Shown: one piece after another, positions 9,829-18,243 of the stretch
Layout of the letters: each line of letters begins with the position of its first letter
Position numbering within the stretch: position 1 is the stretch's first letter
From: Oceanococcus sp964629015
GTDB lineage: Bacteria > Pseudomonadota > Gammaproteobacteria > Nevskiales > Oceanococcaceae
Direction of reading: 5' to 3'
Assembly (NCBI GenBank): GCA_964629015.1
Contig: CAZVMN010000001.1
Location: 124,001-188,000, forward strand
DNA: 64,000 nt
The notes under the pieces: model-generated
What the model was told of the DNA's origin: nothing
What the model saw: only the letters and a program-made list of their open reading frames with translations
The model's database searches: none
Made by a program: the position numbers and the translations under genes

Positions 9829-10563
9829 ATGACCCTGAGACTCGATCCTGCGGCTGTGACCGTGCTTCATTTGATGCTTGCGCGCGGCATGCTGATTGGC
9901 GATCAGGTCAAGATGTCAATCTTGCGCGTGTCTTGGGAAGAATCGGGCCGTTCCAAGCACGAACTGAATTTGGCTATCGCCCAACTTGAGCGCCATCAGC
10001 TCATTCGGGTTCATCTGGACACACCTCAGACCATGCTCGAGATGACACCTCAAGGTCTGGAAGCCAGTCATCAGAAACCGATTCCTCAAGTGCAACCGCA
10101 ACCTGCGCCGCGGAGCCGCAAGCCGCGCGCGCGCCGCACTCCGCCAGCCACGGCACCAGCAAACGAAACGCCTTCCGCCGCCCGCGGCATCGCACACGCC
10201 AAGGTGTTCCGCTCGCGCGATGCGGAACTGACGCCCCGGGTCATGGAACTTAGCGTGCTGGGGCTAATGCACCAATATCGCCTGCCACCGGGCGGCAACC
10301 TGCCGTTCGATAGCCTTCGCGAACACTGGAATGAAATGGGCTTGGCCGAACCGGATCTGCTGTACGCGCTGGAAAGCCTGATCAATCGTGGTGATGTTCA
10401 AACCCGCAGCCAACCCAGCGAGATCGTGGTCCTCAACCATTCAGGATCGCAGCGCTACCGCAGCTTGGCCGCCGATCTGGATGAAGGCCTGGACCGCTGG
10501 CGGGCGAAGAAACTTCTGCGCCGGACCAAGAATCTTGGCGCGCTGCCGGCAGCTTGCGCCTGA
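9829..10563 (+). CDS. Unknown protein, probably two winged-helix-like domains joined by a Pro/Arg-rich linker
   Basis: I do not recognise this 244-aa protein. Residues 1-80 look like a small helical domain ending in LERHQLIRVHLDTPQTMLEMTPQGLE, which resembles a winged-helix wing and the MTxxG turn common in regulators. A basic Pro/Ala-rich linker (about 85-125) joins it to a second helical domain with a similar layout (LESLINRGDVQTR). I chose ATG 9829 because AGGA lies eight bases upstream; in-frame ATGs at 9811 and 9820 are alternatives. It diverges from hisB and converges on dtd. A DNA- or RNA-binding role is only a guess from fold and charge. Confidence 0.65.
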   Translation: MTLRLDPAAVTVLHLMLARGMLIGDQVKMSILRVSWEESGRSKHELNLAIAQLERHQLIRVHLDTPQTMLEMTPQGLEASHQKPIPQVQPQPAPRSRKPRARRTPPATAPANETPSAARGIAHAKVFRSRDAELTPRVMELSVLGLMHQYRLPPGGNLPFDSLREHWNEMGLAEPDLLYALESLINRGDVQTRSQPSEIVVLNHSGSQRYRSLAADLDEGLDRWRAKKLLRRTKNLGALPAACA

Positions 10564-11001
10564 TCAGGACGTCAGTGTGATGGTAATCGGACCATCATTG
10601 ATCAGCGCCACCTGCATATCCGCGCCAAACACACCGTAAGCCACATCAGGATGTTGCTGAGATGCGTTCACGCACATCCACTCAAACAGCTCGCGCGCCA
10701 TCTCCGGCGCCGCCGCCCCGGTGAAACTTGGGCGCATGCCCTTGCGGGTATCCGCCATCAGGGTGAAATTGGGCACCAGCAGCACGCCGCCACCAAGCTC
10801 GGCAACATTTCGATTCATGCGCCCGTTGTCGTCATTGAAGATGCGGTAACCCAGGATGCGCTCAAGCATGCGCTTGGCCACGACCTGATCATCCTCAGGC
10901 GCAATTCCGGTCAACACCAGCAGCCCTCTTGAGATGCGCGCGACACACCGTCCATCGATACTCACTGAAGCTTCCGCAACCCGCTGCAATACGCACTTCA
11001 T
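10564..11001 (-). CDS. dtd: D-aminoacyl-tRNA deacylase
   Basis: Hydrolyses D-amino acids (and glycine mischarged on tRNA-Ala) from tRNA, a translation quality-control step. The 145-aa protein starts MKCVLQRV. It carries the hallmark LLVPNFTLMADTRKGMRPSF and the C-terminal NDGPITITL (Gly-cisPro region). ATG 11001 gives the family N-terminus; a GTG two codons upstream is less likely. It is convergent and nearly abutting with the preceding gene. Confidence 0.95.
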   Translation of the reverse strand: MKCVLQRVAEASVSIDGRCVARISRGLLVLTGIAPEDDQVVAKRMLERILGYRIFNDDNGRMNRNVAELGGGVLLVPNFTLMADTRKGMRPSFTGAAAPEMARELFEWMCVNASQQHPDVAYGVFGADMQVALINDGPITITLTS

Positions 11002-11039
11002 GTCCACTCACCATGATCTGTGGGTTTGGGCATTGCCAT

Positions 11040-11270
11040 GTAGGAGTGATCCTACGAAGCGACACCGAAGCGCCCGACAGACACCTCATGTCCAAAATCG
11101 CAGAATGCAACCATCAACTCCGGATTGAGTTGTTCGCAGCCTCGTGCTGCACTGCCGCCGCAAGGCGGTTGGGGTCGAATCTGCAACGGAACGCGGTTCG
11201 ACCCTTCCCCCAAGGTTCTCCAGCCTAGCATGGCAATTCGCCCGGCACCCTCCCTGCCGGGCTTTTTTTT
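11040..11270 (+). ncRNA. Candidate structured small RNA or leader ending in an intrinsic terminator
   Basis: The 364-base gap between dtd (minus) and the TRAP gene (plus) has no gene but is dense in hairpins. They are: GTAGGA/TCCTAC (11040-11055); CAACTC/GAGTTG with loop CGGATT (11115-11132); CCGCC/GGCGG with a GCAA tetraloop (11155-11168); GGGTCGAA/TTCGACCC (11172-11204) with GGA in its large loop; and the terminator at 11240-11270. No plus-strand gene lies upstream, so the terminator must end either an RNA starting here or an attenuated leader of the TRAP-uvrD transcript. It does not match 6S, 4.5S, tmRNA or tRNA features that I know. The 5' boundary is unknown. Confidence 0.4.
11240..11270 (+). 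terminator. Strong intrinsic terminator upstream of the TRAP binding-protein gene
   Basis: The stem GCCCGGCA (11240-11247) pairs with TGCCGGGC (11255-11262) and is followed directly by eight T residues. It lies about 95 bases before the TRAP gene start, which is unusual unless it ends a small RNA or works as an attenuator. Confidence 0.85.
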
Positions 11271-11365
11271 GGCCGCAAGTCAGGCAAGCCCGAACGGGTC
11301 TCGTGACGCACGCCTCGGCCGCGTTAGAATCGTTCTTCAATGATCGACGCAACGGACCTTTTTCG

Positions 11366-12454
11366 ATGAAACGCCGTGAACTCCTGACTCTGGCTGCGGC
11401 CGGCAGTGCCCTCGCAGCGTGCGACAGTGGCAGCCAGAGTGTTGCTGCTGCCCCGCAAGCTCAACAGCGCTTCACCTGGAAGATGTACACCACTTGGCCG
11501 AAAAACTTCCCCGGACTCGGCACCGGCGCCAATTACATGGCCGAAGCCATCGGCAAAGCCAGCGGCGGCCGCCTGACCATCAAGGTGTACGGCGCTGGCG
11601 AGCGCGTGCCGGCGCTGGAAGTCTTCGATGCGGTCTCCAGCGGCGCCGCCGAGATGGGGCATGGCGCGGCCTATTACTGGAAGGGCAAAGCGCCCGCCTC
11701 CTCGTTCTTCACCGGCGTTCCGTTTGGGCTGACCGCTCAGGAAATGAACGGCTGGCTGGAATTCGGCGGCGGCATGGAGCTGTGGCAAGAACTCTATGCG
11801 CGCTTCAACCTTGTGCCTTTCGCCGCAGGCAATACCGGCACGCAGATGGGCGGCTGGTTCCGCAAAGAACTGCACTCGGTCGCTGATCTGAAAGGCCTCA
11901 AACTTCGCATGCCAGGCCTCGGTGGCGAAGTCATGGCCCGCGCCGGCGCAACCACCGTCAACATCCCCGGCGGCGAATTGTTCACGGCGCTGGAATCCGG
12001 CGCCATTGATGCAGCCGACTGGGTCGGCCCCTACAACGACCTGGCTTTCGGCCTGTACAAGGCGGCCAAGCACTACTACTACCCAGGCTGGCAGGAAACT
12101 GGAGCCACGCTGGAAGCCATCGTCAACCAGGAGGCCTGGGACGCGTTGCCCGACGACCTCAAGGAAATCGTGCGCGTGTGTGCCGCCGCGGCAGATCGCC
12201 GCATGTTGTCGGAATACTCCGCTCGCAACCAAAAGGCGCTAGAAACCCTGGTCAACGAACATGGCGTGAAAGTCCATGCCTACCCCGACGATCTGATTCG
12301 CAAACTGCAAAGCATTTCCGACGAGTTGCTGGAAGAACTGGCGGCGGCAGATCCCTTCACGGCCAAAGTCTATGCCTCGTACAAGGCATACCGCGACAGC
12401 GTGGTGAAAAGCACCGCGATCGCCGAGAAGGCATACCTCGACCTGCGGCGCTGA
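11366..12454 (+). CDS. TRAP transporter substrate-binding lipoprotein (DctP family)
   Basis: A 362-aa extracytoplasmic binding protein. The signal sequence MKRRELLTLAAAGSALAAC has a lipobox with Cys19 and paired arginines, so Tat export is possible. The mature part has the DctP-family layout: TWPKNFPGLGTGANYMAEAI, the central AGNTGTQMGGWFRKEL region with the ligand-contacting Arg area, and ALESGAIDAADWVGP. It is closest in look to the 2-oxo-acid/mannitol-type TRAP proteins. No DctQ or DctM membrane subunits are nearby, so its transporter is elsewhere. Its stop overlaps the uvrD start (TGATG). Upstream in-frame codons to 11144 cross a terminator and are not used. Confidence 0.88.
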   Translation: MKRRELLTLAAAGSALAACDSGSQSVAAAPQAQQRFTWKMYTTWPKNFPGLGTGANYMAEAIGKASGGRLTIKVYGAGERVPALEVFDAVSSGAAEMGHGAAYYWKGKAPASSFFTGVPFGLTAQEMNGWLEFGGGMELWQELYARFNLVPFAAGNTGTQMGGWFRKELHSVADLKGLKLRMPGLGGEVMARAGATTVNIPGGELFTALESGAIDAADWVGPYNDLAFGLYKAAKHYYYPGWQETGATLEAIVNQEAWDALPDDLKEIVRVCAAAADRRMLSEYSARNQKALETLVNEHGVKVHAYPDDLIRKLQSISDELLEELAAADPFTAKVYASYKAYRDSVVKSTAIAEKAYLDLRR

Positions 12455-14646
12455 TGGTGCGTATCGAAAGCAGCGACGACCTCTCCGCCATACTTGAGGA
12501 TCTCAACCAGGACCAGGAATCGGCGGTCACCGCCCCGCCGGAGCATCGTCTGGTTCTGGCCGGTGCCGGCAGTGGCAAAACCCGAGTTCTGATCCGCCGC
12601 ATTGCCTGGCTGATGCAGGTTGAGGGCGTCTCGCCGTTCGGCTTGCTCGCTGTCACCTTCACCAACAAAGCCGCTGGTGAAATGCGCGGACGCCTTCAGG
12701 CCTTGCTGCAACAACCCGTGGACGCTCTCTGGGTTGGCACCTTTCATGGCATCGCCCACCGCATGCTGCGCATGCACTGGCGCGAGGCCGGGCTGCAACA
12801 AAATTTCCAGATCATGGACTCGGATGATCAGAAACGCTTCATCAAGCGCCTGATCAAAACCATGGATATGGACGAGAGCCAATGGCCCGCGCGTCAGGTC
12901 CAGGGCTACATCAACCGGCAGAAAGAGGCGGGAGTTCGTCCAGGCCATCAAGACAGCAACGATGACGAGCACACCCGCCAATTGCAGGTGTTCTATAGCG
13001 CTTACGAAGAGGCACGCGAACGTGCCGGCTTGCTGGATTTTGCTGAGCTGCTGCTGCGCGCGCACGAACTGTGCCGCGACAACCCTGAAATTCAGGCGCA
13101 TTACCGTCGCCGCTTCCGTCATATCCTGGTCGATGAATTCCAGGACACCAACGCCCTGCAGTACGCCTGGCTGAGAGTGCTGGCCGGTGAGCATGGCAAG
13201 TTGTTCGTGGTCGGGGATGACGATCAGTCGATTTACAGCTTCCGCGGCGCGCGCATCGAAAACATCCTGCGCTTTTCACAGGATTACCCCAGCGCCGAGG
13301 CTGTGCGTCTGGAGCAGAACTACCGCTCAACCGGGAACATCCTGAATGCCGCCAATGCCTTGATTAGCCACAACGGAGGGCGTCTGGGCAAAAGTCTGTG
13401 GACCGAGGATGGCGATGGCGCGCCGGTGCGCCTGTATTCCGCCTTCAATGACTACGAAGAGGCCGAATATGTGATCAGCGGCATCCGCCAATGGATCAAC
13501 GAAGGCGGCCAGCGCAGTGATTGCGCGATTTTGTACCGCTCCAATGCTCAATCGCGCCTGTTTGAAGAAACCCTGATCCGTGCGGATATTCCGTACCGCG
13601 TGTATGGCGGCCTGCGCTTTTTCGAGCGCGCTGAGATCAAGGACGCACTGGCCTACCTGCGCCTGATCAACAACCGCGATGACGATGCGGCCTTTGAACG
13701 CGTGGTCAACACCCCAGCACGCGGCATCGGTGCGACCAGCATGGACAAATTACGGCGCTATGCTCGTGCTCAGGGACTGTCGATGTGGGATGCTGCGCAG
13801 GCCATGGCCCGCGGCGAGCTCGGCGGGCGCTCGGGCAAGGCCGTCGACGCTTTTCTGCAACTGATTGAGCAACTCGCGGTGGCCACCGAAGATCTGACCC
13901 TGTCAGAGATGACCCGCGAGGTGGTTCAGGCCAGTGGACTGCATGCCCATCACGGCAAAGAACGCGGCGACAAAGCCTTGTCGCGCCAGGAAAACCTTGA
14001 CGAATTGGCCAGCGCGGCCAAAGGCTTCGAAGATCTCGAAGATGACGACATCACCCCGCTGACCGCCTTTTTAACCCATGCTGCCCTGGAAGCCGGCGAA
14101 GATCAGGCCGACCGCTGGGAAGACTGTGTTCAACTCATGACACTGCACGCAGCCAAAGGTCTGGAATTTCCGGTGGTGTATCTGGTCGGGCTGGAGGAAG
14201 GCCTGTTTCCGCACATGCGCTCGGTCGAAAGCAGCGATGGCCTCGAAGAAGAGCGTCGCCTGTGCTACGTCGGCATGACCCGAGCGCGCGAACATCTCAA
14301 CATCACCTATGCCGAATCCCGTCGTCTGCATGGACGCGAAATGCCGGCCCAGGCGTCGCGCTTTCTGGCTGAGCTCCCCGAAGACTGTGTTGAGGAAATC
14401 CGCCCGCGCTTGCGCGTCAGTCAACCCCGCTACCAACCACGGGGTGCGATCCTGCGCGGCAATTTTGAACAGCAGCCGGCCCAAGGTGGCTTCAAACTGG
14501 GCCAGCAGGTCCATCATGGCAAATTTGGCGACGGGGTCATCCTGCGCTTCGAAGGCGAAGGCGCACGCGCACGCGTTGAAGTGAACTTCTCCGGTGTAGG
14601 CAGCAAATGGCTGCTACTGGAACTCGCTCAACTCAGCCCAGCCTGA
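12454..14646 (+). CDS. uvrD: UvrD/PcrA/Rep-family 3'-5' DNA helicase (helicase II)
   Basis: A 730-aa superfamily 1A helicase for nucleotide excision and mismatch repair. Motifs in order: LNQDQ (Q motif), AGAGSGKT (36-43), TFTNKAAGEM, GTFHGIAHRML, VDEFQDTN (motif II), VGDDDQSIYSFRGA, QNYRST, LMTLHAAKGLEFPVV, and YVGMTRAREHL. The C-terminal region GQQVHHGKFGDGVI is the UvrD/PcrA Tudor-like tail. The ATG at 12454 overlaps the TRAP stop, and upstream residues in the frame do not look like family sequence. A hairpin, CAGCCCAGC/GCTGGGCTG (14634-14657), spans the stop codon but has no T run. Confidence 0.95.
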   Translation: MVRIESSDDLSAILEDLNQDQESAVTAPPEHRLVLAGAGSGKTRVLIRRIAWLMQVEGVSPFGLLAVTFTNKAAGEMRGRLQALLQQPVDALWVGTFHGIAHRMLRMHWREAGLQQNFQIMDSDDQKRFIKRLIKTMDMDESQWPARQVQGYINRQKEAGVRPGHQDSNDDEHTRQLQVFYSAYEEARERAGLLDFAELLLRAHELCRDNPEIQAHYRRRFRHILVDEFQDTNALQYAWLRVLAGEHGKLFVVGDDDQSIYSFRGARIENILRFSQDYPSAEAVRLEQNYRSTGNILNAANALISHNGGRLGKSLWTEDGDGAPVRLYSAFNDYEEAEYVISGIRQWINEGGQRSDCAILYRSNAQSRLFEETLIRADIPYRVYGGLRFFERAEIKDALAYLRLINNRDDDAAFERVVNTPARGIGATSMDKLRRYARAQGLSMWDAAQAMARGELGGRSGKAVDAFLQLIEQLAVATEDLTLSEMTREVVQASGLHAHHGKERGDKALSRQENLDELASAAKGFEDLEDDDITPLTAFLTHAALEAGEDQADRWEDCVQLMTLHAAKGLEFPVVYLVGLEEGLFPHMRSVESSDGLEEERRLCYVGMTRAREHLNITYAESRRLHGREMPAQASRFLAELPEDCVEEIRPRLRVSQPRYQPRGAILRGNFEQQPAQGGFKLGQQVHHGKFGDGVILRFEGEGARARVEVNFSGVGSKWLLLELAQLSPA

Positions 14647-14669
14647 TCGCTGGGCTGGCGCAGTTGAAC

Positions 14670-15233
14670 TCAAGCAACGCCGCTATGGCGTGAAGCCGGC
14701 TTGACCATGGCTGCCAAAACCAGACCAGCGAGCAACCAGGCTATCCCCTGGTAGATCAGATCGATCACCGCCATATTCCACGGGTGCAGCCACCAAATCG
14801 GACCCGACAGAGATGACAGCGCTGCACCGGACAGCCCGCCCAGAAACACGGCAGCCAAACGCGCGCCGTAGCTCGCGATGCCGGCCATCTTCAGCATCAG
14901 CCCCATGATCAGCAGCACCACCAGTTCGTGCAGGTAGCCCATCACGAAGGTGCTGGTCGACATCGGTTCGCTGCCTTCAGCGCGGTAGTAAATCGTCGCA
15001 ATTGGCCCTTCAGCGTGCAGCGCCTGGAACTCCGCATCACTGGGATCTTTGGAAAACGGGACCGCGTACACCCCGCTTTCCCCCAGATGTTGCTCCAAGG
15101 TGCTTTGAAACACCGCTTGGTTCTTCACACCGTCCATCGCTGACGCACCAATCGGCAGTACGCCCCAGAACAGAAAGCCCCAGAAAAACATCACCGCGGC
15201 ACCGATCACGGCGCCCAGTATGACTCCCTTCAT
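14670..15233 (-). CDS. Unknown inner-membrane protein, four predicted helices
   Basis: A 187-aa protein of unknown function. The first helix (MKGVILGAVIGAAVMFFWGFLFW) is followed by a soluble segment of about 65 residues with a VYAVPFSKDPSDAEF stretch, then three further hydrophobic helices and a short basic tail. The first helix plus periplasmic loop arrangement could be a membrane anchor with a small extracytoplasmic domain. It sits alone between the convergent uvrD and the co-directional ppx, 38 bases after the ppx stop, and may be co-transcribed with ppx. Confidence 0.75.
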   Translation of the reverse strand: MKGVILGAVIGAAVMFFWGFLFWGVLPIGASAMDGVKNQAVFQSTLEQHLGESGVYAVPFSKDPSDAEFQALHAEGPIATIYYRAEGSEPMSTSTFVMGYLHELVVLLIMGLMLKMAGIASYGARLAAVFLGGLSGAALSSLSGPIWWLHPWNMAVIDLIYQGIAWLLAGLVLAAMVKPASRHSGVA

Positions 15234-15271
15234 CTGCTACCCCCTTTAGCGTGTATCCGGCCATGCCGGAA

Positions 15272-16783
15272 TCAAACGAATTCTAACGTGAACTTGCTGG
15301 CTTTCAGGCGCTGTGCATCTTGTTCCAGATCTGTGCGCGTTAACGCGTGCTGTTCCAGCCAACCCGCCGGCAAACGCAGCTGCAACGCGGCCTTGCTGGC
15401 GGCGGCCTGGATCGGCGGGGCATCGGTCAGATTGCGCCCCCGATTGAGAATCACCGCAACGCGCAGGAGCACGGCGATGCGCTGTGACACTTTGCGCCAT
15501 CCTTTGGGCAAGGATTTGAACCAGTCATCCGACCACTTGCCGCGATGCCCTCGCACAATCGCCGCGAGAATTTGCTGATCAGTGCGTGAGAACCCGTGCA
15601 GGTCCACTTGCGCCAATATATAGGCACTGTGCTTGTGATAGCCCGCATGCGAAATGGCCATACCAATTTCGTGCAACTGGGCTGCCCAGCACAAAAAGTG
15701 CCGATGCTCGTCATCGTCCAGGCCCCAAGCCTCCGCAACTTGGTCAAAGAGCGCGGTGGCGACAAATTCCACCCGTTGCGCTTGCGCAGTATCCAGCTTG
15801 AAACGCCCCGCCAAAGCGGTGGTGGAGCGGTCACGCACGTCTTGATCGGACAGCCGACCGAGCAGATCGTAGATTACGCCTTCACGCAAAGCGCGATCAG
15901 AGACCTCCATCGCCTCGATATTGAGCGAGTCAAAAACGCCGGCAAGCACGCTCAGGCTGCCGGCGAAAACGGGTTTGCGATCCTCACGCAATCCCGGCAA
16001 CTCGAGGGCCGAAATGGAACCGCAGTCGCTCACCGCCTGCTCGATCGCTTCGATGCTGGCGCGGGTGATGTGGTGTTCGCCCAAGCCCATGGCAGCACCG
16101 ACTCGCCAAACCGAACGAATCGAACCGGATGCTCCCAGCGCCACATCCCAACCGGCCTCGCGGTAATCGCGCACCAAATATTTCAGCGCGGCGCTGGCCT
16201 GCAGACGCGCGCGACGCAAGCTTTTGCGCGACACATCACCGGAAGCGAAGAATTGCTGAGTCCAGGACACGCAGCCCATGTGAACGCTGCGCATCAGCAT
16301 CGGGCCGTCATCGCCACCGATAATCAGTTCGGTGCTGCCACCACCGATGTCCACGACCAGACGCTGACTGCCGTTGGCCGGCAAGCCGTGGGTCACGCCA
16401 CCATAAATCAGCCGGGCTTCTTCCACCCCCGCGATCACTTCTACGCGGTGGCCCAAAACCCCTTCGGCCTCAGCGATGAAATGCCGAGCACGGCGCAGGC
16501 GGCGCAAAGTGTTGGTCCCAACGATGCGCACGCGATGCGGCGGAATGTCTTTCAATCGCTGACCAAATCGTTCCAGGCAATCCAGCGCGCGCGCCTCGGC
16601 ATCCTCGCTGAGTTCCTTTTCGGCGGTGAGTCCTTCCGCCAACCGCACCGGTTCGCGCAATCGGTCGATGACTTGCAAACCGGAATCGCCAGCGCGCGCA
16701 ACCAACATATGAAAACTGTTCGATCCGAGGTCAACCGCGGCTACAATCGTCGGCTCCGCACTCGTCCCAGCGGGTTGTTTCAT
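15272..16783 (-). CDS. ppx: Exopolyphosphatase (Ppx/GppA family)
   Basis: Releases phosphate from the ends of polyphosphate, or acts on pppGpp. The 503-aa protein has the ASKHA phosphate loops AAVDLGSNSFHMLVAR near the N-terminus and VVDIGGGSTELIIG near residue 155, then GASGSIRS. A C-terminal HD-like helical half contains AAQLHEIGMAISHAGYHKHS. The length fits the long Ppx form. I chose ATG 16783 (AGG about 10 bases upstream); an in-frame start at 16825 adds an unlikely leader. No ppk is adjacent. Confidence 0.93.
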   Translation of the reverse strand: MKQPAGTSAEPTIVAAVDLGSNSFHMLVARAGDSGLQVIDRLREPVRLAEGLTAEKELSEDAEARALDCLERFGQRLKDIPPHRVRIVGTNTLRRLRRARHFIAEAEGVLGHRVEVIAGVEEARLIYGGVTHGLPANGSQRLVVDIGGGSTELIIGGDDGPMLMRSVHMGCVSWTQQFFASGDVSRKSLRRARLQASAALKYLVRDYREAGWDVALGASGSIRSVWRVGAAMGLGEHHITRASIEAIEQAVSDCGSISALELPGLREDRKPVFAGSLSVLAGVFDSLNIEAMEVSDRALREGVIYDLLGRLSDQDVRDRSTTALAGRFKLDTAQAQRVEFVATALFDQVAEAWGLDDDEHRHFLCWAAQLHEIGMAISHAGYHKHSAYILAQVDLHGFSRTDQQILAAIVRGHRGKWSDDWFKSLPKGWRKVSQRIAVLLRVAVILNRGRNLTDAPPIQAAASKAALQLRLPAGWLEQHALTRTDLEQDAQRLKASKFTLEFV

Positions 16784-16986
16784 CGTGTGTGCACCTGCTG
16801 TTCGGTGAGGCCCAGTTGCCCCCAATCTCGCTGATTGCTCATACGTTCAAACTATAACGGATCACACGGCTCGAACTGCGAGCTGCGAGCACCTGACGCG
16901 GGGCCGGCCGGGCTTGGAATTGACTCGCACAGGCAAATTCGGAAGCATATGTGGGTTTACTGCGACACTCCTCCGGAGAGATTATA

Positions 16987-17316
16987 ATGAAATCATGGGC
17001 TTACGCCTGCGGGCTGGGTCTTCTGCTCAGCGCGTTGAGCGCACAGGCCGCTGGTGATGTCGAGGCCGGCAAGGTCAAGGCAGACACCTGCATGGGGTGC
17101 CACGGCATCGTCGGCTACACCAACGCCTACCCGACCTACCGGGTTCCGCGCCTGGGCGGGCAGCATGCCGCTTACCTCGAAGCCGCGCTGAAGGCCTACC
17201 GCAGCGGTGATCGCAAACACCCAACGATGCACGCGCAAGCCGCGACCATGAGTGACCAGGATATTGCTGATCTGGCCGCCTGGTTGAGCCAAGCTGGCAA
17301 CGCGGAGGAGAAATAA
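16987..17316 (+). CDS. Periplasmic monohaem cytochrome c (c4/c553 type)
   Basis: A 109-aa protein with a cleavable signal peptide ending near ALSAQAA and one haem site CMGCH (35-39). A likely axial Met lies in HPTMHAQAATMSDQDIADLAAWL, the C-terminal helix typical of class I c4-like domains. A good ribosome site, GGAGAG, lies six bases before ATG 16987. It overlaps the next cytochrome gene by one base (TAATG), so the two are probably made together as electron carriers. Confidence 0.9.
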   Translation: MKSWAYACGLGLLLSALSAQAAGDVEAGKVKADTCMGCHGIVGYTNAYPTYRVPRLGGQHAAYLEAALKAYRSGDRKHPTMHAQAATMSDQDIADLAAWLSQAGNAEEK

Positions 17317-17645
17317 TGCGCAAGTTCATCGCCCTGGCCGCACTTGGCCTGAGCACCAGTTTCGCCCACGCGGCCGGAGACCCGGTTGCCGGCGAGCAAA
17401 AAGCGGCCGCCTGCGCGGCGTGCCACGGTGCCACCGGCGTAAGCCCCAGCCCCGCGTTCCCGACGATCGCCGGTCAGCACGCAAGCTACCTGATTGTTGC
17501 TCTTGAGCAATACCAGAAAGGCGAGCGCAACAACCCGATCATGGCTGGCCAAGCGGCCAATCTGAGTGCGCAGGACATTGAGGATCTTGCCGCTTACTTC
17601 TCGCAGCAGTCCGGGCTGTACACGCCCAAGTACGAGAAGAAGTGA
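17316..17645 (+). CDS. Periplasmic monohaem cytochrome c (c4/c5 type)
   Basis: A 109-aa protein with signal peptide (cleavage after AHA or AHAA), haem site CAACH (33-37), and axial Met in NNPIMAGQAANLSAQDIEDLAAYF. It is similar in layout to the preceding gene. Together they look like the two halves of a dihaem cytochrome c4 carried on separate genes. Its stop (TGA) overlaps the GTG start of the beta-barrel gene. Confidence 0.9.
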   Translation: MRKFIALAALGLSTSFAHAAGDPVAGEQKAAACAACHGATGVSPSPAFPTIAGQHASYLIVALEQYQKGERNNPIMAGQAANLSAQDIEDLAAYFSQQSGLYTPKYEKK

Positions 17646-18238
17646 GCTCTGTGCGGCGTCGGCCTGTGATGTCCGGCGCCCGCTTGGCTGGCGCAGCCGT
17701 ACTCTTTGGCGTCACCCTGCCATCGACCGCAGCCCCGCTGGACTACAACTACCTGCAAGCCTCGTGGCTGCGCGTGAGTCCGGACGATTCAAGCCGGGAA
17801 GATGCCGACGGTTACGAGGCGCGTTTGTCAGCGCCACTCGAACCGGGCAGTTTTTTGCGTGCCAGCTACAGCCGCTACAAAGATGATGCCAGCGGCGCAG
17901 AGGTCTCTGCCTTGTCCGCGGGTCTAGGGATGTTTTCCCGTGTCTCAGCGGGCGCGGACATCTATGGCCTGGTCAGCTACGAAACGCTGGACCGTAAGAT
18001 CGTGGATAAGGATACCGGCTACGCCATCGAGCTTGGCATGCGTTGGGGCAGCAGTGCCCGCTTGGAACTGGATGCCGGCGCACGTTACCTGAACCTTGGT
18101 GACAGCCCGGACGAGGTGATTTGGTTCGGCGGCTTCGTACTGCAGCTTTCGCCCGCTATCGCCCTGGCCGCAGAGTACAGCCAGGGCGACAACGACCAGC
18201 GCTACAGCGCCGGTCTGCGCTTCTTCAGCAACGAGTAG
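17642..18238 (+). CDS. Predicted outer-membrane beta-barrel protein
   Basis: A 198-aa protein of unknown function. A hydrophobic signal (about residues 12-30, ending STAA) is followed by alternating polar and hydrophobic strands separated by short turns, with many aromatic residues (YNYLQASWLRV, IYGLVSYETL, RYSAGLRFFSNE). This is consistent with a barrel of about eight strands. The start is GTG at 17642, overlapping the cytochrome stop by four bases, which suggests translational coupling. It may serve with the cytochromes in envelope electron transfer, but that is only context. Confidence 0.72.
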   Translation: MSSVRRRPVMSGARLAGAAVLFGVTLPSTAAPLDYNYLQASWLRVSPDDSSREDADGYEARLSAPLEPGSFLRASYSRYKDDASGAEVSALSAGLGMFSRVSAGADIYGLVSYETLDRKIVDKDTGYAIELGMRWGSSARLELDAGARYLNLGDSPDEVIWFGGFVLQLSPAIALAAEYSQGDNDQRYSAGLRFFSNE

Positions 18239-18243
18239 CGCGG

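Noticed and set aside
11130..11230. tRNA-like GGTTCGA and 6S RNA-like TTGTTCGC strings in the gap before the TRAP gene
   Set aside because: The bases around GGTTCGA do not form a T-stem, no cloverleaf is possible, and the region is too short and lacks the open bubble of 6S RNA.
15596..16834. 412-aa open frame on the plus strand
   Set aside because: It is antisense to ppx, whose motifs are complete; no recognisable family features.
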